Source of the DNA: Leeuwenhoekiella marinoflava DSM 3653
GTDB taxonomy: Bacteria > Bacteroidota > Bacteroidia > Flavobacteriales > Flavobacteriaceae
Direction: 5' to 3'
Length of the DNA: 56,582 nt
NCBI RefSeq assembly: GCF_900129005.1
Contig: NZ_FQUN01000023.1
Location: 24,097-80,678, forward strand
Both the position numbers and the translations under genes were made by a program. Shown here one piece after another: positions 7,651 through 17,190 of the stretch. The notes beneath the pieces are model-generated. The model was not told the DNA's origin. It searched no databases and was given only the letters and a program-made list of their open reading frames with translations. How positions within the stretch are numbered: position 1 is the first letter of the stretch; each line of letters opens with the position of its first letter.

Positions 7651-10526
7651 TTTTCCAGATTGTTAGGTTTCAGTTCGTCGGGACTGTCTTTGGTGTATTT
7701 GTCAAATTGCTGGCGGGAAGGTGTTGTAAATAACTCTTGTATTAAATCAACCGAAAGTTCTGTTTGCGGATCAAAATCAGCCGAAGCCATATACTTTTGA
7801 ATGCTAAAATACAATTGGTGTGCAGCCGCATCTTTTTTGGGATCGTTGAGGTCTATACTCATAACAAGCAATTTCCCATTGCCCACTTGAGCTTCAAATG
7901 CCAAAGCAAGTCTTCGGTTCATAAACCAGGTGTCAATAGGCTGAATGAGCGGTTTAAAATCTTCTGGGAAGTCTTCAAGATGCATTACCTGCTGTTTGTT
8001 TAGGATGCTCCACCACTGCAAATCGCTGTGATTGTCTGTCGGGAAGTTATTAAATAGGGCATGCTCCTGATCTACCCATATACCCAGCGTGTGCGGCGGT
8101 CGCATTTGAAACCAGGAAGTGTTCCAGAATACCGGGAGAAAGGTTTGCGCCACTTCTGCGCCTTTTACGATTTTTCCGGCTGCGTTGAGTAATACGCTCC
8201 CACCATTATCCAGTACTTCAAGCGCTTTTTCGTCTAAAGCAGCACATTCATAAACGCTGTTTTCTACGTTTGGAAGTCGTTCAGGAAATACCCAAAAGTC
8301 CCAATGATTGGTAAAATCGGTTTGCTCAATAGTAACCCGTAAGGTTAGCTTTTGAGCCGTTTTAATTCCGTGAAGCGAAAAATCAACAACTCCTAGTTTA
8401 GAAAGTCCGGGATTGATTACCGGTTGGTCAAAAGTTCCTGTTGCGAGGATTTGATTGTTTGCATCAGTAATGGACCAGCTTTGATTATTTTTGATGTTTT
8501 CCTTACCGTAATGAGCGACCAGGATATTTGCCGTAAGTGTTTCGGTATTGGTAAAAACAAATTTCGGAAGTTCAGCAAGCGGTACGGTCTCACTGCTAAA
8601 TTCCCTCCATTCTTTAGCATGTACATAGGGTTTGGAGTCCCAAAAGGCATCTAAAATCCCCACCAGGGCGGTTCCCTGTCCGCTATAATCACTCAGAGAA
8701 AGCAATTGATAACCCGAGTAGCCAGGCGTGCGCATCGCTTTTTCGATACTGTATTTATAACACAGTACCTGTAATTTACCAGAAGCCATAAAGAAGTTAT
8801 GTGCCTGATCAAGCATGTGGTGATCTGCTAAATCTTCCTGAAAAAGCTCGAAGTTTTTAGCCTGATAGGCACCTGTATATTTTTTGATTTCATCAAAATT
8901 TGGGAATACGCAATACTGACCGGTTTCGTGCGATACAAATGGGACTTTAAAGTCTTTAATATTTTCACTAAAGTCTGCTACAGATTGCGGAGCTCGATTT
9001 TTCCAGTCGAGATCACGTGCACCGCCGCGTACCATAAACTCGTTGTTGGGGATCACCGGCCAGCTGCCGCCCACCGAAGCTCCGGTGTAGAGGCGTCGGT
9101 CGTCTTTTTGTTTCCAGTAGTTGTTAAAAGCCGTGAGGTATTCCACCTGTTTGCCTCGGGGTTCGTTGCCGTAGGCCATCATCACATACGATGCATAATT
9201 GCCGTACTGCTGCATCATCCGATAGGTTTCCTCATAAATATATTGGTCGATGTTGCGCCCTATGCCCAGCGCGGTGCCGTGATTGGCCCAGCTGGGGCCT
9301 TCAGGCTGCAAATACATACCCATAAGATCTGCGGCTTTAAATGCAGCTTCAGGTGGACACCAGGAATGGTAACGCACATGATTGAGGCCATGGTCTTTGA
9401 TGATGCTAAAGATGCGTTTCCACGAAGGCACATCCATTGGTGGAAATCCGGTAATTGGGAAAATCGCGTTGTCAAGCGTTCCTCTTAAAAAAGTGGGCCG
9501 GTCGTTAATGGTAAAGGTTCGTTCTTGCGTTTTAAAATCGCGTATGCCAAAAGTAATCTCCTGACTGTCTGTGCCTGCTTTTGATTTTAGGCTAAAAGAG
9601 GCCCGGTACAAAGCCGGATTAAATTCATCCCAGAGTTGTAGGTTTTCACCCAGATCGTAAGTAAGCTGTAACGTGTCTGTTTTTTTAGTTAGGCGAAATG
9701 TTTTATTACGGAATTTAAAATCAGCTGTTTCAGCAGTATTGAAGGTCGAAAGATCAAGATTCAGGGAGATTTTAGTTTGTTTAGCTTCCACTTGATTTAC
9801 AGGAATTTTAAAGAGAATTTCTTTTTTCTCCCGATCTGGAAACGTCTGAATGATACCCATATATGCTGAAGGGGTAGAAACCAGTTTGAGCTTGCCAATA
9901 ATACCGTTCCAGTTGCCTTGGGTGTGATCGGTAAGGCTGTGCGAGTCTGGGCCTACGTTAATCTCTTTGATGCGGTTGTCTACGCGAATGGTTAGGGTGT
10001 GTTTGCCGGGTTTCAGGTCTTGAGGTAAGGTGTATTGGTGTGGAGCAACCATAGAGTTTTGCATACCCAGTTTGGTGTCATCGAGCCAAACCACGGTTTC
10101 GGTATGCGCACGTTCTAAAAACAGAAAGACGTGGCGGTCTTTCCAGTCTTTTGGGATGGTAACTTCTTTTTGATACCAGACGGCGCCTACATATTCTTTT
10201 TTCGGAGTAAGCCAAAACGGAAATTTTACATTTCCGGGTTGGTGGTATTTTCTAAATCTGGGGTTGAAGTAAAACGAACTGTCGTAGATGCTGCCCGTCC
10301 ACTGTGTTTCTAAAGTGATGTCGTTACCCTTTCCTTGCACCAGCATAGAGCCGGGTAAAATAATAGCATCCTGAAGCTTTTTAGCAAACCATGCTTCGGT
10401 AATACCCCTGTCGTTTTTATCTGTCTGAAAACCCCAGCTCCCTTCTAAATCCAGAGTATCCCGGATTTGCCCTGAAAGCTGAAAAACACTAAAAATAAAA
10501 GCAATAAGTATAAATTTGGTTTTCAT
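7647..10526 (-). CDS. Glycoside hydrolase family 2-type enzyme
   Basis: About 959 residues. I chose the ATG at 10526, which begins a clean signal peptide (MKTKFILIAFIFSVFQLSGQ). A TTG 12 bp upstream would add an implausible MPPP extension. A jelly-roll sugar-binding domain (about 20-210) is followed by an Ig-like domain and a TIM barrel. The likely acid/base Glu lies in MMAYGNEPRG (about residue 454) and the likely nucleophile in VSHETGQY (about residue 534). The length exceeds a minimal GH2, and the C-terminal about 250 residues form extra beta domains. GH2 members include beta-galactosidases, beta-glucuronidases and others, and the sequence alone does not choose among them. It sits between PL11 (24-bp gap) and the DUF4450-like gene (4-bp overlap). 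Retention in a rhamnogalacturonan-type operon would fit a beta-galactosidase or beta-glucuronidase acting on side chains. Confidence 0.85.
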   Translation of the reverse strand: MKTKFILIAFIFSVFQLSGQIRDTLDLEGSWGFQTDKNDRGITEAWFAKKLQDAIILPGSMLVQGKGNDITLETQWTGSIYDSSFYFNPRFRKYHQPGNVKFPFWLTPKKEYVGAVWYQKEVTIPKDWKDRHVFLFLERAHTETVVWLDDTKLGMQNSMVAPHQYTLPQDLKPGKHTLTIRVDNRIKEINVGPDSHSLTDHTQGNWNGIIGKLKLVSTPSAYMGIIQTFPDREKKEILFKIPVNQVEAKQTKISLNLDLSTFNTAETADFKFRNKTFRLTKKTDTLQLTYDLGENLQLWDEFNPALYRASFSLKSKAGTDSQEITFGIRDFKTQERTFTINDRPTFLRGTLDNAIFPITGFPPMDVPSWKRIFSIIKDHGLNHVRYHSWCPPEAAFKAADLMGMYLQPEGPSWANHGTALGIGRNIDQYIYEETYRMMQQYGNYASYVMMAYGNEPRGKQVEYLTAFNNYWKQKDDRRLYTGASVGGSWPVIPNNEFMVRGGARDLDWKNRAPQSVADFSENIKDFKVPFVSHETGQYCVFPNFDEIKKYTGAYQAKNFELFQEDLADHHMLDQAHNFFMASGKLQVLCYKYSIEKAMRTPGYSGYQLLSLSDYSGQGTALVGILDAFWDSKPYVHAKEWREFSSETVPLAELPKFVFTNTETLTANILVAHYGKENIKNNQSWSITDANNQILATGTFDQPVINPGLSKLGVVDFSLHGIKTAQKLTLRVTIEQTDFTNHWDFWVFPERLPNVENSVYECAALDEKALEVLDNGGSVLLNAAGKIVKGAEVAQTFLPVFWNTSWFQMRPPHTLGIWVDQEHALFNNFPTDNHSDLQWWSILNKQQVMHLEDFPEDFKPLIQPIDTWFMNRRLALAFEAQVGNGKLLVMSIDLNDPKKDAAAHQLYFSIQKYMASADFDPQTELSVDLIQELFTTPSRQQFDKYTKDSPDELKPNNLEK

Positions 10527-10550
10527 AGGAGGTGGCAATTTCCGTTTGTC

Positions 10551-12431
10551 TTATTGTTTTTTCTTTAATTTTTCAGGAACTAATTTGATATTGGGTTTAG
10601 GTGCTTTTCCCATCCCAAAGCCCATATAAAAACCTACGTGTGGCGGTTGATTGTATCCTACATTCTGCCACGCTATGCTCAGACGATATTGCGGGTCGTG
10701 CATCAAGGTGTACATACGGTTTTCCGTAGGAATAGTTGTGCTGTAAATGCGCAGCTCGGTACCGTCATCGCTGGGCAAAATCAATTCTTCGCGCCAGTCA
10801 CCTAAGATGTCTGCAGATAGAGAAGGAGTCGCTTTTGTACCATTTATGGCATGTGCACCTTCTGCCGTGAAAATGCGACCTTTTCCATATTTATCGATGT
10901 AATTTTTGTTTAAAAGTTCACGACTATAATCGCCATCCCACCAGATTAAAAAGTTGGCAGATCGTGGTGCGCTACCTATAACATGACCTTTTATATCGTG
11001 TAAATCTCTAGAACCTAACCACCACATTTGTGCGCCAACGCGTGTGGTGTCAATATTAGCCGCAACTCCTCGACCGATGTCTCGATTGGGCTCTGCCGTA
11101 AATAAGACTTTTCCATCTTTGATAGCAAATAAGGCAATACCGGGTCCTTTTGTTCCGTCTTCGATTTCGTGAATTCCAAAGCGTTCTAAGCCCGGGATTT
11201 CAGGATCTAAATCACTTACGTGAATGGCATCACCGTGTCTAAAACCGGTAGAATACATTCCGGTGCCGTCATCATCTACGGCCATTGCGCCAAAAATGAT
11301 TTCATCTTTCCCATCTCTGTCAGCATCAGCTACCGATAAATTGTGATTGCCCTGCCCAGAAAAAGGATTTTCACGATTCTTACTGTCAAAAACCCATCGG
11401 GATTTCAATTTATTATCGTTAAAATCATAAGCAGCCAGCACCGTACGCCCGTAATAGCCGCGACCCATTACCATACTAGGATGAACGCCATCTAAATAAG
11501 CCACGCAAGCCGTAAAGCGATCCACACGATTTCCGGAATTGTCGTTACCTCCATTACCGCCATCACCACCCCAACCGCTAATGTCTCCACGAGGAGGAAT
11601 ATAGTCTGTGGTTGCTAATGCTTTTCCTGTTTGCCCATCAAAAACCGTGAAGTATTCAGGGCCTTCCAGAATCTTTCCGAAGGTTCTGCTTTTTTCATCG
11701 GTGTCGCGCCAATCTGCATTAGGATCTCCAATGCTATTGCCTAAAGCATCGGTTGTGCCGTCTGCTGTTTTGCATACCATTTCGGCTTTGCCATCGCTAT
11801 TAAAATCATACACTAAAAACTGGGTATAATGAGCGCCTTCCCGAATGTTTTTGCCCAAATTGACTTCCCATAACAATTCTCCTGATAGTTTATACGCTTG
11901 AAAAATAGGTTCGTCTGTGAGACCCCGGTGTGAGTTGTCGTGACCGCGACCGGTTACGTGTAAAACAATTTCATATTCCCCGTCGCCATCCAAATCTGCA
12001 ACACTCGCATCTCCTGCTCTGTATCCTTCCGGCATTTTTAAGGGAATGCTGTGATAGGGTTTTAATTCGCTATTGGCTTGTATGGTATAAGACCCCGGTT
12101 CTCGCTGTTCTTCAGCATTTAAAACCGAAGTAACATACCAAGTGTTTTTTTGTGACCAATCAATGTTGGAGTCTCTATAAAATGTAGCGCCCGTGATGGG
12201 TTGGTCATTCAATTTCTTGGGTTGCATACCTTCACGTTGCCGGTACAAATTGAATTGGAGATCATCTGAATCTGTACCTAAAACACGCCAACTAATCACA
12301 GCAGTATTATCTTCTTGCGGAATGGCAATAACGCCACGGTCAAGATTTTCCATAAGACGTTGTGCAGAACAACTTGTGAAACTCAATAGACTGCAAACAA
12401 ATACAAGTGATGCGAATAGCTGTTTTTTCAT
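10551..12431 (-). CDS. Rhamnogalacturonan lyase, PL11 family
   Basis: 626 residues with a lipoprotein signal (SFTSC, Cys21), so probably anchored at the outer membrane or in the periplasm. An N-terminal fibronectin-like region (RGVIAIPQ, ISWRVLGTD, FNLYR) leads into a beta-propeller with repeated acidic calcium-binding loops (DLDGDGEYEI, DFNSDGKAEM, DADRDGKDEI). The GAHYTQFLVYDFNSDG and GDWREELILPSDDG segments are hallmarks of PL11. These enzymes cleave the rhamnose-galacturonate backbone of rhamnogalacturonan I by beta-elimination and need Ca2+. Length is normal for the family. It lies between GH115 (12-bp gap) and GH2 in the operon. This gene is the strongest single pointer to rhamnogalacturonan I or a close relative as substrate. 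Endo versus exo mode cannot be decided here. Confidence 0.93.
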   Translation of the reverse strand: MKKQLFASLVFVCSLLSFTSCSAQRLMENLDRGVIAIPQEDNTAVISWRVLGTDSDDLQFNLYRQREGMQPKKLNDQPITGATFYRDSNIDWSQKNTWYVTSVLNAEEQREPGSYTIQANSELKPYHSIPLKMPEGYRAGDASVADLDGDGEYEIVLHVTGRGHDNSHRGLTDEPIFQAYKLSGELLWEVNLGKNIREGAHYTQFLVYDFNSDGKAEMVCKTADGTTDALGNSIGDPNADWRDTDEKSRTFGKILEGPEYFTVFDGQTGKALATTDYIPPRGDISGWGGDGGNGGNDNSGNRVDRFTACVAYLDGVHPSMVMGRGYYGRTVLAAYDFNDNKLKSRWVFDSKNRENPFSGQGNHNLSVADADRDGKDEIIFGAMAVDDDGTGMYSTGFRHGDAIHVSDLDPEIPGLERFGIHEIEDGTKGPGIALFAIKDGKVLFTAEPNRDIGRGVAANIDTTRVGAQMWWLGSRDLHDIKGHVIGSAPRSANFLIWWDGDYSRELLNKNYIDKYGKGRIFTAEGAHAINGTKATPSLSADILGDWREELILPSDDGTELRIYSTTIPTENRMYTLMHDPQYRLSIAWQNVGYNQPPHVGFYMGFGMGKAPKPNIKLVPEKLKKKQ

Positions 12432-12443
12432 TTTAATAGGCTT

Positions 12444-14945
12444 TTAGTTTTTGGGGAGTGTATAGGGGATAGGATTACCAGATTGAGTAATCACAAAATA
12501 ATCGAGAATTACACCCGGATCTATTACATAAATTGTAAGTGTATGTTTGCCAGCTGAAAGCTCTTCTAATTCAATACTCTTTCGTGCCTGATTGCGCAAA
12601 ACATTTAACTTCCAGGTTTCGCTTCTTCCGGATGTTTTAAAGTCAATAAGATTAATGTCGCCTTTATCAATTTGAATGCCTAATCGTAATTTTTGATCTC
12701 CGTTTATGGGATGGTTCGGGATCGCAGTTATGGTGATTTGTGGTTTTTGAATAGCTTCTTCAAAATTGAATTTATATGTTAAGGAAGCATTCTTTTTAAA
12801 AGTTGTATCAACTTTTGAAGTCGCTGTTGCTGATGCCACTTGTAAGGCATTTTGGGTATAGCCTAAACCGGTTAATTTTTTAGGAAATTCTTTTTCAAAT
12901 TTGGAAGCGTTATCATAATCTGCTACAGCTTTATAAATTTCAACTTTAGGAGTTTCAACAGTTTGGTTGGTAGTTTCTATAGTCGTGTCAGGAAGTTTAA
13001 AAACCGGTAATCCTCGTGGTGCGCGGTGCATAATAGCATTCCATTTACCGGAGGCGATTTCCTGATTGTAGTGATCGGTCAACTCATTGATTTTGTTGTG
13101 ATAGAAACTGACAGAATCCCGATATTTTTCAAATTCCTTTTCGTTTGTATTGTGGTGATACACTTGTAAATCCCGGTACAAATATTTTTTGTTCATAGCA
13201 GCAGCCCCAAGAATAGGGTAGGAAACCAGCTGGAAAAAAGCGTCTTGGTTTTCTTTTGATATAGTTGGACTTAGTTTTTTAACTTGTGCTGTTAAGCTTT
13301 GATACGTCGCAATGCGTGCAGGGTTTTCCTCTTTAATACTGAATTCGGTTACTTGCGTAGGACGGGTAGGTTCGGTTTGACTCCAACCCATAAACTCCGG
13401 TTTGCGGATCCAAGCCAAGTTGTAATATGCATTACGCATCGCAGTGATTTTTTCACCTTCAACACTTCCGAATATATCTTGGTAAAATGACAACATATGA
13501 GCTTTATAGCTGGCAGGTTCTCTAAACTTTTCCGGATCAAAAGCCAGATCCATAAAGAACTGCATAGTGTATTCTGCGGGTTTGATATCGCCTACGTTGA
13601 GAATCCAAATTTTATCTGCACCGGTATCGTAGGCTTTCAGCATTTCTTCCCGAATCAAAGCCGGGTGCGTGGTGCTTAACCATAAATAATCATGTGGTCT
13701 GCCCCAATAGGAAGCGTGATAATAAACGCCACTTCCCCCGCTGCGTTTGCGTTCTTCAGAGTTGCTCAGACGTCTTATATACCCGTAATTGTCATCCGTC
13801 CACATCAGGGTCACGTCATCCGGTAGCTCTAAACCATAATCATATAAATCAAGCACTTCTTTATAGACGGTAAATACCTGCGGAACGCTTTCCGGTTTTC
13901 CGATATGTTTTTTTATAAGTGCCCGTTGATCTTTTAAAATATCCTTTAACATAGTTGCAGCACCGGCAGTCGTTTTAGCACCTTCCATTCCGCTATCGTG
14001 AACGCCGCGCATTCCTAAAGTATAAATGCCGTTTACATTTTTTGCTTCGTCAACCCGATCTTCCCAATAATCTAAAACTCCTTTTTTATTGCTGAAATAA
14101 TTAAAATCACCCATTGTATCGTGCTCCCACTCATCCACGTTATTGCGCAGCATGGGTTCGGCGTGAGAAGAGCCTAAGACAATCTCATACTTTTCAGCCA
14201 TCTTCCTGTTTCCGGGATAATGAAAGAAGGCTTTTGTGCTGGGGTGCATCGCCGGCCAAATACTATTAGCTCGTAAACGCAGCAACAATTCAAAAACCTT
14301 AGCGTAAGTTTTTGGACCAATATCTCCGGTTTCGGGTTCAAAAGTTTGTTTTGCCCAAGGCTGTAATCCCCAGTCTTCATCGTTTATAAAAATACCACGG
14401 TATTTTACTTTCGGACTTTTAGACTGTGTGTTTTCAATTTTTAGAACGAGTTCTTTTTGCTTTTTGGGAGGAACATCTGCCCACCAGTACCATGGTGAAA
14501 CTCCTATTTTCTCTGAAATGGAAAACACACCATAGGCTGTACCGCGCGCATCAGAACCAGCAATGACTAAAGCTTTATCTATTTTAGAATTGGGTTTTTC
14601 TAAAACCTGAATAGCATAGGTTTCCCATTCGTTAGATGAATTGTCCTTTCCTAAAAAAGATTGAATTAAAGCTGACTGCTTGTTGCCGATAACGATTGCG
14701 TTATTTGAGGACAAATTAAGGTCTGTTATAAGTTTTGGGAGGTATCCGCTGACGCGTTCAATATCTGAAGCGAGTAGGTGAGCGGTTATAGAATCTAACG
14801 GACTACCGTGTTTATCGTAAATAATACTTGCCTTTTCAGTTGAGGTAACCACCTCAAATAATGCTGAATCATGTTGCGCATTAGCGCTTTGTATCTGGCA
14901 AAACCAGAATATATTTATAGAGAGAAAAACAAACTGTTTAAACAT
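12444..14945 (-). CDS. GH115 alpha-glucuronidase-like glycosidase
   Basis: 833 residues with a signal peptide ending near residue 23 (SANA/Q). The order of motifs matches GH115: RGTAYGVFSISEKIGVSPWYWWADVPP, YRGIFINDEDWGLQPW, LRLRANSIWPAMH, LMWTDDNYGYIRRL, YYHASYWGRPHDYLWL and KIWILNVGDIKPAEY. GH115 enzymes remove (4-O-methyl-)glucuronic acid from polysaccharide side chains. Activity on terminal and internal residues is described for xylans, and related activity for arabinogalactan. In this operon the target is more likely glucuronate on a rhamnose/galacturonate or galactan side chain (inference). The stop-to-start gap to GH28 is 2 bp, so they are surely co-transcribed. The C-terminal beta-sandwich (about 700-833) is present, so the protein looks full length. 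Confidence 0.93.
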   Translation of the reverse strand: MFKQFVFLSINIFWFCQIQSANAQHDSALFEVVTSTEKASIIYDKHGSPLDSITAHLLASDIERVSGYLPKLITDLNLSSNNAIVIGNKQSALIQSFLGKDNSSNEWETYAIQVLEKPNSKIDKALVIAGSDARGTAYGVFSISEKIGVSPWYWWADVPPKKQKELVLKIENTQSKSPKVKYRGIFINDEDWGLQPWAKQTFEPETGDIGPKTYAKVFELLLRLRANSIWPAMHPSTKAFFHYPGNRKMAEKYEIVLGSSHAEPMLRNNVDEWEHDTMGDFNYFSNKKGVLDYWEDRVDEAKNVNGIYTLGMRGVHDSGMEGAKTTAGAATMLKDILKDQRALIKKHIGKPESVPQVFTVYKEVLDLYDYGLELPDDVTLMWTDDNYGYIRRLSNSEERKRSGGSGVYYHASYWGRPHDYLWLSTTHPALIREEMLKAYDTGADKIWILNVGDIKPAEYTMQFFMDLAFDPEKFREPASYKAHMLSFYQDIFGSVEGEKITAMRNAYYNLAWIRKPEFMGWSQTEPTRPTQVTEFSIKEENPARIATYQSLTAQVKKLSPTISKENQDAFFQLVSYPILGAAAMNKKYLYRDLQVYHHNTNEKEFEKYRDSVSFYHNKINELTDHYNQEIASGKWNAIMHRAPRGLPVFKLPDTTIETTNQTVETPKVEIYKAVADYDNASKFEKEFPKKLTGLGYTQNALQVASATATSKVDTTFKKNASLTYKFNFEEAIQKPQITITAIPNHPINGDQKLRLGIQIDKGDINLIDFKTSGRSETWKLNVLRNQARKSIELEELSAGKHTLTIYVIDPGVILDYFVITQSGNPIPYTLPKN

Positions 14946-14947
14946 AT

Positions 14948-16432
14948 TTAGCGTTTTGAAGTTGTTTGATATAAAGAGTCAGCAACCGAAACTCCGGGTG
15001 ATTTTTCAATTTTTAGCTTAGAACCATCTTTTATAGTTAGACTTACATTCTTAAGCGTCCAGTCTTTACTATAGGTGATTTGGCCGGCTTCTGCAGCAGT
15101 GATTTGTACATCTTCGAGCGTGACATTACTGACGACGGATTCTTCCATTCCGTTAACGTAAATAGCTGTTTTTGCCCCTTTGACATCAATATTTTTAATA
15201 CTTATATTCTTGAACGTGGGAATTCCTTTTGAAGGTGGATCAACTTCGTGCAATAAGGTTTTCCAGCGTTTGGGTATCGAATCGTAATCATACCCTTCAG
15301 GAAGCTTGGAGTAGCTATACGCGGGATTCCAGTTCATCGTTATCCGCATAACTGTTCCTACGCTGTCCATTTTAATATTTTCCATATGTATATCTTCAAC
15401 TGTGCCACCCCGATTTGTTGCCGATTTGATCCGGAGCCCATTTGAAGTTCCTTTGCCTTGAATATTCGATACAAATACGTGCCGAATATCGCCACTGGTT
15501 TCACTTCCTATCGTGCACAATCCAGAACCTGCCAGTGCGATACAATCTCTAATAACCACATATTCGGTGGGGCGATCCACGCGAAGACCATCCCAATCGC
15601 GTCCGGCTTTCAGACAAAAGTTATCATCATTGCAATCGATATCGCAATTTTGTATCAGAACATATTTTGAACTGTCTATATCAATCCCGTCAGTACTGGG
15701 ACCGTGGCCGCCAATGTTGTTGCGGATGGTAAGACCATCTACCGTGATTTGGTTGGAGTAGAGTACCTGAACCGTCCAGAAACCTGCCCGTTGTATGTTG
15801 AGGTCTTTTAGGAACACATTTTCTGCATTTTGAATAAGAATTGTTCTGGGGCGCTTGGCGTCATAATCTACAATCCAGCGTAGGCCTTTGGGTTCGTATT
15901 CTTTTCGAAGATTCCAATAGTAATCCCAATAAATTTTTCCTTGACCATCTACAAGACCATCACCGTTTATGGTGACATTTTTTTGGTCTAGAACATTGAT
16001 CAAAGCAGCCGGCCATTGCATTTCGATGCCCGCAACGCGGGTATCGATTTCCGGATAATCATCTATGTTCTCACTTCCTAAAATTTGTACCCCATCAGGA
16101 ATGGTGAACTGAATATTTTCTTTGATAAAAACAGAACCGCTGAGGTATTTACCCGGTTTAAAGGTCACCGTACCGCCACCATTTTCTGATGCTGCATCAA
16201 TGGCTTTTTGAATGGCCGTTGTTGTTAGAGCACTACCGTCTGCAATCGCACCGTAGTCATTTACATAAAAAACGTCTTCTTTAAATTCATTTGTATCGGC
16301 ACCTACTTCATCAATCCAATCGGGTTGAAAAGCAGTTTGTTCTATAGCAATCTTATCGGCGTTTTGTGTGGTGTTTTTACAGCCTATAGCGGTTAGGAAC
16401 ACACATGCAAAGAGGGGTAGGACTATTTTCAT
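14948..16432 (-). CDS. GH28 polygalacturonase-like lipoprotein
   Basis: I place the start at the ATG at 16432 (494 residues), which gives a lipoprotein signal with Cys18 (LTAIGC). A TTG 27 bp upstream would add a hydrophilic leader. The right-handed beta-helix signature of GH28 is clear: DYGAIADG at the N-terminus, GHGPSTDGIDID and CNDDNFCLK (catalytic aspartates), GSETSGDI and LRIKSATNRGG. GH28 enzymes hydrolyse galacturonic acid linkages in homogalacturonan or rhamnogalacturonan. The PL11 neighbour favours a rhamnogalacturonan galacturonohydrolase-type role (inference). It is the first gene of the six-gene minus-strand operon, with about 1.1 kb of gene-free DNA upstream. A short remnant of a similar gene start lies at 16990-17016. 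Confidence 0.92.
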   Translation of the reverse strand: MKIVLPLFACVFLTAIGCKNTTQNADKIAIEQTAFQPDWIDEVGADTNEFKEDVFYVNDYGAIADGSALTTTAIQKAIDAASENGGGTVTFKPGKYLSGSVFIKENIQFTIPDGVQILGSENIDDYPEIDTRVAGIEMQWPAALINVLDQKNVTINGDGLVDGQGKIYWDYYWNLRKEYEPKGLRWIVDYDAKRPRTILIQNAENVFLKDLNIQRAGFWTVQVLYSNQITVDGLTIRNNIGGHGPSTDGIDIDSSKYVLIQNCDIDCNDDNFCLKAGRDWDGLRVDRPTEYVVIRDCIALAGSGLCTIGSETSGDIRHVFVSNIQGKGTSNGLRIKSATNRGGTVEDIHMENIKMDSVGTVMRITMNWNPAYSYSKLPEGYDYDSIPKRWKTLLHEVDPPSKGIPTFKNISIKNIDVKGAKTAIYVNGMEESVVSNVTLEDVQITAAEAGQITYSKDWTLKNVSLTIKDGSKLKIEKSPGVSVADSLYQTTSKR

Positions 16433-16634
16433 TTTACGTGTTTGGGTATCAGCAAACAAGTTCTTGATTTAAGAAGGATTCTGCATCCTGCTCTTACCTG
16501 TTGGGCTAGAACGAACCGCTTAAGTAGTCCGTATTTTTTAAATGGATGGTTTTGCATGGTGAGATCCCTGTATCCTTGTGAGCCCTAGCGGGAGGTGTCT
16601 ATGGCATATCTAGGCCTTATCTATGCCTTTTCCC

Positions 16635-16689
16635 CGGGTGAAAGTCGGGTGAACTGCGGGTGAAGTGTGGGTGAACCCCGGGTAAACCT
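16635..16689. repeat. Five-unit tandem array of an 11-bp motif
   Basis: Five consecutive 11-mers: CGGGTGAAAGT, CGGGTGAACTG, CGGGTGAAGTG, TGGGTGAACCC, CGGGTAAACCT. The heptamer GGGTGAA is constant in four of the five, and the last three to four bases vary. The period equals about one helical turn, so each unit presents the same DNA face. It lies about 200 bp upstream of the GH28 start. Confidence 0.85.
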
Positions 16690-16989
16690 GAAATTTGGTT
16701 AATAAACTGGTGGAGTTTATACTATCGTGACAGAAGGGTGGAGCAGGGGGTAGCTTCATTGAATACCCGAAAACCTTTATCTGCTTTAGGATAGGTTGTG
16801 ATTAGTTGGGAATGACTTCTGTATAAGATGCTAATATAGTGTGTTTTAAAGCCTTTGTCAAGAGAGAGTGCTGTTAATGTGTTGATAAACCTTGTTGTTG
16901 ACTTAAAGCGTTTTACGTGTGTGCCGGCGTATTGCTTCGGGGTAGATTCGGTTATAGTTGATTTTTTAATGGAACTAGTTCTATCGGAT

Positions 16990-17016
16990 TTCATCGATCC
17001 AATCGGGTTGAAAGGC
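16990..17016 (-). pseudogene. Possible remnant of a GH28-like gene 5' end
   Basis: On the minus strand these 27 bases encode AFQPDWIDE, identical to the AFQPDWIDE near the N-terminus of the GH28 protein (coding DNA near 16307-16333). DNA similarity covers about 35 bases with a few mismatches and ends in stop codons on the downstream side. A decayed duplicate of the gene start, or a leftover of rearrangement, is the simplest reading. The match is short, so coincidence or a functional repeat remains possible. Confidence 0.35.
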
Positions 17017-17102
17017 TGTGGGATCGGGGATGCACACAGGTAAGCAACCCCATTATTGTGAAGTCCGAAGAATACCAAAAGCCCTTTATGTAGAGCAGGA
17101 CT

Positions 17103-17135
17103 GAGGATACGCGTTCCAAACGCGCACCAACAGGG
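17103..17135. repeat. 33-bp direct repeat, copy 1 (REP-like)
   Basis: Starts GAGGATACGC and ends CGCGCACCAACAGGG. It contains a small hairpin, GCGTT-CCA-AACGC. About 29 of 33 bases match the copy at 17158, and the starts are 55 bp apart. The composition differs from the AT-rich surroundings, as for dispersed REP-type elements. Confidence 0.65.
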
Positions 17136-17157
17136 TTAGAAATGCGAGATAACTAGG

Positions 17158-17190
17158 GAGGATACGCATTAGAAACGCGCACCAACGGGG
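17158..17190. repeat. 33-bp direct repeat, copy 2 (REP-like)
   Basis: Starts GAGGATACGC and ends CGCGCACCAACGGGG. Here the hairpin of copy 1 is partly lost because GCGTTCC is replaced by GCATTAG. See the entry at 17103. Confidence 0.65.

Noticed and set aside
8928-9488. 186-codon plus-strand frame opposite the GH2 gene
   Set aside because: Antisense shadow of a clear GH2 catalytic domain.
16635-16689. CRISPR-like array
   Set aside because: Units are 11 bp in direct tandem without spacers, and there are no cas genes in the window.
16722-17078. 118-codon minus-strand open frame upstream of GH28
   Set aside because: No conserved motif, and it reads the GH28-like remnant in a different frame from the one that matches the GH28 protein.
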